A stretch of DNA of 64,000 nucleotides from Actinomadura barringtoniae. GTDB lineage: Bacteria; Actinomycetota; Actinomycetes; Streptosporangiales; Streptosporangiaceae. The notes below the pieces were generated by a model, which worked only from the letters and a program-made list of their open reading frames with translations, did no database searches and was not told where the DNA came from. The DNA lies in assembly GCF_017573505.1 (NCBI RefSeq), contig NZ_JAGEOJ010000028.1:1-64000 (forward strand), read 5' to 3'. Shown piece by piece: positions 60,765 to 64,000 of the stretch. The position numbers were made by a program, and so were the translations under genes. How positions within the stretch are numbered: position 1 is the stretch's first letter; every line of letters begins with the position of its first letter.

Positions 60765-63038
60765 TCAGGCGGCGCGGGCGACGTCGCGGCGCAGGTGCTC
60801 GGCGGTTCTGGAGCCGGTGTCGGCGAGCAGGTCGGCGGGCGTTCCGGCGAAGATCACGCGGCCACCGTGCTTGCCGCCGCCGGGGCCGAGGTCGATGATC
60901 CAGTCGGCGCGTTTCACCACGTCGAGGTTGTGCTCGATGACGATGACGGTGTTGCCGGCGTCCACGAGGCGGTCCATGAGCGCCACGAGGGTGTCGACGT
61001 CGGCCATGTGCAGGCCGGTGGTGGGCTCGTCCAGCACGTACACCGCGCCGGTCTCGCGCAGCCGCACGGCGAGCTTGACGCGCTGGCGCTCGCCGCCCGA
61101 CAGGGTGCTGAGCGGCTGGCCAAGGCCCAGGTAGCCCAGCCCGACCTCGTTCAGCGCCCGCAGCCGCGACACGATCTTGGCGCCGCCGTTGCCATTGCCG
61201 CCGCCGTGCTCGGTGAAGAAGGCCAGCGCTTCCTCGGCGGTCATGGCCAGCACGTCGACGATGGTGCGGCCGTGCAGGGTGTGCGCGAGCGCCTCGGGGC
61301 GGTAGCGGGTGCCGCCGCAGGCCGGGCAGCGGGTGGTGACCGGGTCCATGTAGGCCAGGTCGGTGACGGTGAAGCCGTTGCCGTCGCATTCGGGGCAGGC
61401 GCCCTTGGAGTTGAAGCTGAACAGCCCGGCGTCGGCGCCGCTCGCGTCGGCGAACAGGCGCCGGATCTGGTCCATCATGCCGAGATAGGTGGCGGGGCTG
61501 GAGCGGCGCGAGGCGGCGATCGCCGACTGGTCGACCACGATGGCGCCGGGGTGCGCGCCGACCAGCACGCGCGACACCAGGGTGCTCTTGCCGGATCCTG
61601 CGACGCCGGTGACGACCGACAGCACGCCGGCGGGGAAGCGCGCGGTGACGTTGGTGAGGTTGTGGAGGCGGTCCGCGGTGACGGTCAGCCAGCCGGTCGG
61701 TTCGCGGAAGGCGTCCTTGACGCCGGTGCCGCGGCGCAGCGCGATCCCGGTGGGGGTGTCGGCGCGTTCGAGCTGGGCGAGGGTGCCCTCGAACACGACC
61801 TGGCCGCCGGCGGTGCCCGCGCCGGGGCCCATGTCGACGATGTGGTCGGCGACGCGGATGACGTCGGGGTCGTGCTCGACCACCAGCACGGTGTTGCCGC
61901 GGTCGCGCAGCTGGCGCAGCAGGGCGTTCAGGCGGCCGACATCGCGCGGATGCATGCCGACGCTGGGCTCGTCGAAGATGTAGGTCATGCCGGTGAGGCT
62001 GGAGCCCAGGTGCCGTACGACCTTGAGCCGCTGGCCCTCGCCGCCCGACACCGTGGAGGTCTCGCGGTCCAGGCTGAGGTAGCCGAGGCCGATCTCCTCC
62101 AGCCGCCGCAGCCGGGTGACGGCGGTCGCGGCGACCGCTTCGGCGCCGCCGCCCCGGATGCGGCCGAGCGCCGCGATGAGGTCGCTGATCTCCATCCGGC
62201 AGTGGTCGGCGATCGAGTGGCCGTCGATGCGGGCGGCGAGCGCGTCCTGGTTCAGGCGGGCGCCGTCGCACAGCGGGCAGGTCCGCTCCGTCGTGACGCG
62301 CAGCGCCGCCTCACGGTTCTTGTCCGACAGGGAGCTGAGGTCGCGGTTGATCCACAGCCGTTCGAACCGGTCGGCCAGGCCCTGATAGGTGTTGCCGCTC
62401 GCCAGCTTGAAGCCCTTGCCGTGCAACAGCAGCTCCCACTCCTCCTCGGTGTACTCGCGCAGCGGCTTGTCGGGGTCGAACAGCCCGGATTTGGCGTACA
62501 GGCCCCACTGCCAGGTGCCGGGGGCGACCTGGGGGAAGTCGATGGCGCCCTCGTTCAGCGACTTGGAGGTGTCCAGCAGCTTGTCCAGGTCCAGCCGCAC
62601 CACCCGGCCCAGGCCGTCGCATTCGGGGCACATGCCGTGCGGGTCGTTGAAGGAGTAGGCGCCCGCGCCGCCCGCGCTGGGGGTGCCGTAGCGGGAGAAC
62701 AGCACGCGCAGCACCGAGTGGATGTCGGTCATGGTGCCGACGGTGGAACGGGAGTTGCCGCCGATCGGTCTCTGGTCGACGACGATCGCGGTGGACAGGT
62801 CGTCGATGACGTCGGCGTCGGGGCGTTCGTGCTTGGGCAGCCGGTTGCGGATGAACCAGGTGAACGTCTCGTTCAGCTGCCGCTGCGACTCGATCGCGAT
62901 GGTGTCGAAAACGATCGAGGACTTGCCCGATCCCGACACCCCGGTGAACACCACGATCTTCTCCTTGGGGATGCGCAGGGAGACGTCCTTGAGGTTGTTC
63001 TCCCGGGCCCCGCTGATCACGATGTGGTCGCTGTGCAC
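60765..63038 (-). CDS. Class II UvrA-like ABC protein, second copy
   Basis: Protein of 757 residues, paralogue of the gene at 3791. Walker A motifs GVSGSGKSS (residues 33-41) and GVAGSGKST, signatures VSGGEGQRLK and LSGGERQRVK, Walker B regions DEPSVGMHP and DEPTTGLHM. Zinc CxxC sites CPEC, CPLC, CPEC and CPAC are intact. Shorter than housekeeping UvrA, with a reduced insertion domain. Proteins of this class give resistance to DNA-intercalating drugs in producers. Divergent from a WYL regulator 100 bases away, which probably controls it. Confidence 0.92.
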   Translation of the reverse strand: MHSDHIVISGARENNLKDVSLRIPKEKIVVFTGVSGSGKSSIVFDTIAIESQRQLNETFTWFIRNRLPKHERPDADVIDDLSTAIVVDQRPIGGNSRSTVGTMTDIHSVLRVLFSRYGTPSAGGAGAYSFNDPHGMCPECDGLGRVVRLDLDKLLDTSKSLNEGAIDFPQVAPGTWQWGLYAKSGLFDPDKPLREYTEEEWELLLHGKGFKLASGNTYQGLADRFERLWINRDLSSLSDKNREAALRVTTERTCPLCDGARLNQDALAARIDGHSIADHCRMEISDLIAALGRIRGGGAEAVAATAVTRLRRLEEIGLGYLSLDRETSTVSGGEGQRLKVVRHLGSSLTGMTYIFDEPSVGMHPRDVGRLNALLRQLRDRGNTVLVVEHDPDVIRVADHIVDMGPGAGTAGGQVVFEGTLAQLERADTPTGIALRRGTGVKDAFREPTGWLTVTADRLHNLTNVTARFPAGVLSVVTGVAGSGKSTLVSRVLVGAHPGAIVVDQSAIAASRRSSPATYLGMMDQIRRLFADASGADAGLFSFNSKGACPECDGNGFTVTDLAYMDPVTTRCPACGGTRYRPEALAHTLHGRTIVDVLAMTAEEALAFFTEHGGGNGNGGAKIVSRLRALNEVGLGYLGLGQPLSTLSGGERQRVKLAVRLRETGAVYVLDEPTTGLHMADVDTLVALMDRLVDAGNTVIVIEHNLDVVKRADWIIDLGPGGGKHGGRVIFAGTPADLLADTGSRTAEHLRRDVARAA

Positions 63039-63099
63039 GCTGCTCCTCCTGATCGTTTCGCCGGCTTTTCACCGGCGATGCCGAGGCTATGAGCGAATG

Positions 63100-63134
63100 A
63101 GGTCAGGGCCTGTCCTCATTGCGGGGATACTGGG
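63100..63134 (+). promoter_or_regulatory. WYL promoter/operator: palindrome plus GGATACTGGG
   Basis: AGGTCAGG-G-CCTGTCCT (63100-63116, one mismatched pair) is followed nine bases on by GGATACTGGG (63125-63134), four bases before the GTG start of the WYL gene. The arrangement matches that at 25962-26000, pointing to autoregulation and a leaderless transcript. Confidence 0.5.
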
Positions 63135-63138
63135 GTAG

Positions 63139-64000
63139 GTGACCGACACCTCTGCCCGGCTGCTGTCTCTGCTGTCGCTGCTGCAGACGCGCCGCGAATG
63201 GACCGGCCCGGAACTGGCGCGGCGCCTTTCCGTCAGCGCCCGCACGGTCCGCCGCGACGTGGACCGCCTGCGCGACCTGGGCTATCCCGTGCACGCCACG
63301 CTGGGGTCGGTGGGCGGCTACCGGCTGGAGGCGGGGACGGCGATGCCGCCGCTGCTGCTGGACGACGAGGAGGCCGTCGCGATCGCCGTGGGGCTGCGCG
63401 GTGCGGCGGGCGGCGCTGCGGGCGGTGCGGTCGCGGGGATCGAGGAGACCTCGCTGCGGGCGCTGGCCAAGCTGGAGCAGGTGCTGCCGGACCGGCTGCG
63501 GCGCCGCGTCGGCGCCCTGCACACCCATTCGGCGCCACTGGCGGAGCCGCCTGCGGGCCCGGCGGCGGATCCGGAGACGCTGACGCTGCTGGCCTCGGCC
63601 AGCCGTGACCGGGAGCGGGTCCGGTTCGGTTACCGGGCCAAGGAGGGCGATCAGACCAGGCGGCTGGCCGAGCCGCAGGGGCTGGTGTGGGCGGGGCGCC
63701 GCTGGTACCTGGTGGCCTGGGACGTGGAGCGGGCCGGCTGGCGGACGTTCCGCGTCGACCGCATGGACGATCCCGCCGGAACGGGGGTGCGGGCGGGCCC
63801 GCGTGAGCTGCCGGGCGGCGCGAGCGCGGCGGAGTTCGTGCGCGGGGCGCTGGCGGCCTCACGGCCGTCGGTGCAGGCGGTGCTGCTGGTGCACGTTTCG
63901 GCCGAGGAGCTCGCCGACCGGTACCGGGTGAGCGACGCCGAGGTGGAGCCGGTGGACGAGCACTCCTGCGTGCTGCGCCTGGCCGCCGACTCGATGGAGT
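63139..64000 (+). CDS. WYL-domain transcriptional regulator (3' end outside the window)
   Basis: Frame from GTG 63139 gives 287 residues up to the window end and remains open. Winged helix LARRLSVSARTVRRDVDRLR, WYL core GRRWYLVAWDVERAGWRTFR, beginning of the C-terminal WCX domain. A Gly/Ala-rich GGAAGGAVAG stretch lies near residue 95. Divergent from the class II uvrA-like gene, mirroring the WYL/uvrA neighbourhood at 2716-6181. Confidence 0.92.
   Translation, partial: MTDTSARLLSLLSLLQTRREWTGPELARRLSVSARTVRRDVDRLRDLGYPVHATLGSVGGYRLEAGTAMPPLLLDDEEAVAIAVGLRGAAGGAAGGAVAGIEETSLRALAKLEQVLPDRLRRRVGALHTHSAPLAEPPAGPAADPETLTLLASASRDRERVRFGYRAKEGDQTRRLAEPQGLVWAGRRWYLVAWDVERAGWRTFRVDRMDDPAGTGVRAGPRELPGGASAAEFVRGALAASRPSVQAVLLVHVSAEELADRYRVSDAEVEPVDEHSCVLRLAADSME

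Noticed and set aside
60795..63092. Plus-strand frame of 765 codons opposite the second uvrA-like gene
   Set aside because: Mirror image of the first shadow; the minus strand carries the conserved motifs.

Overview
The window is about 72% G+C with strong third-position G/C bias. Its gene families point to an actinomycete: WYL regulators, Scr1-type XRE/DUF397/ATPase modules, DrrAB-type exporters, MprAB-like two-component genes and a separate polyprenol-phosphate mannose synthase. I infer a member of the Streptosporangiales (Actinomadura/Nonomuraea-like). No rRNA, tRNA, CRISPR array, insertion sequence or replication origin was recognised, and no gene-free stretch exceeds 300 bases; the longest are 34031-34308, 1972-2223 and 6182-6424.

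Layout. 1-2220: 3' part of rpoB, closed by a strong hairpin and NOT followed by rpoC, then a remnant of a PucR-type regulator. 2224-6181: VOC protein, WYL regulator and a class II UvrA-like ABC protein. 6425-12015: small regulator/enzyme pairs (GlxA-like regulator and cysteine hydrolase, LysR regulator and DHFR-like protein, ECF sigma and its membrane partner). 12012-17477: TetR regulator plus methyltransferase, divergent from a GntR/ABC ATPase/permease/penicillin-acylase operon. 17480-24450: thioesterase, lone tyrosine recombinase, MerR, MarR/NmrA pair, SigJ-like sigma, FAD oxidase, TetR and DUF4865. 24416-29623: mannosyltransferase, methyltransferase, a second WYL regulator and a TetR-controlled DrrAB exporter. 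29670-34030: GNAT and rsgA (with a 23-codon leader), then SulP transporter and carbonic anhydrase.

34309-43485 carries an Ala-rich helical protein of unknown function, an OmpR/MprB-like two-component pair and three envelope glycosyltransferases (GT2-GtrA and two GT39-like proteins with Gly-rich loops). 43974-47020 is a compact redox operon: small anchored exported protein, ApbE flavin transferase, b-type cytochrome, NuoF-like flavoprotein and 3Fe-4S-type ferredoxin. 47079-55999 is a mosaic of small enzymes and regulators. It includes an alpha/beta hydrolase broken by an in-frame amber codon just before its catalytic His, a low-GC XRE/DUF397/ATPase module, an ECF sigma with a SnoaL-like tail and a TetR/MFS pair with two 25-bp operators.

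56060-60667 is the least explained part: a 619-residue His-rich membrane protein with an exported C-terminal beta domain, a 56-residue membrane peptide, a cupredoxin-like lipoprotein, a 434-residue membrane protein and a Pro/Leu-repeat protein. The divergent promoter between them holds three direct repeats. I regard it as the best candidate for an undescribed system, possibly metal- or redox-related. The window ends with a second class II UvrA-like protein divergent from a third WYL regulator. All three WYL genes share an unusual promoter/operator signature.
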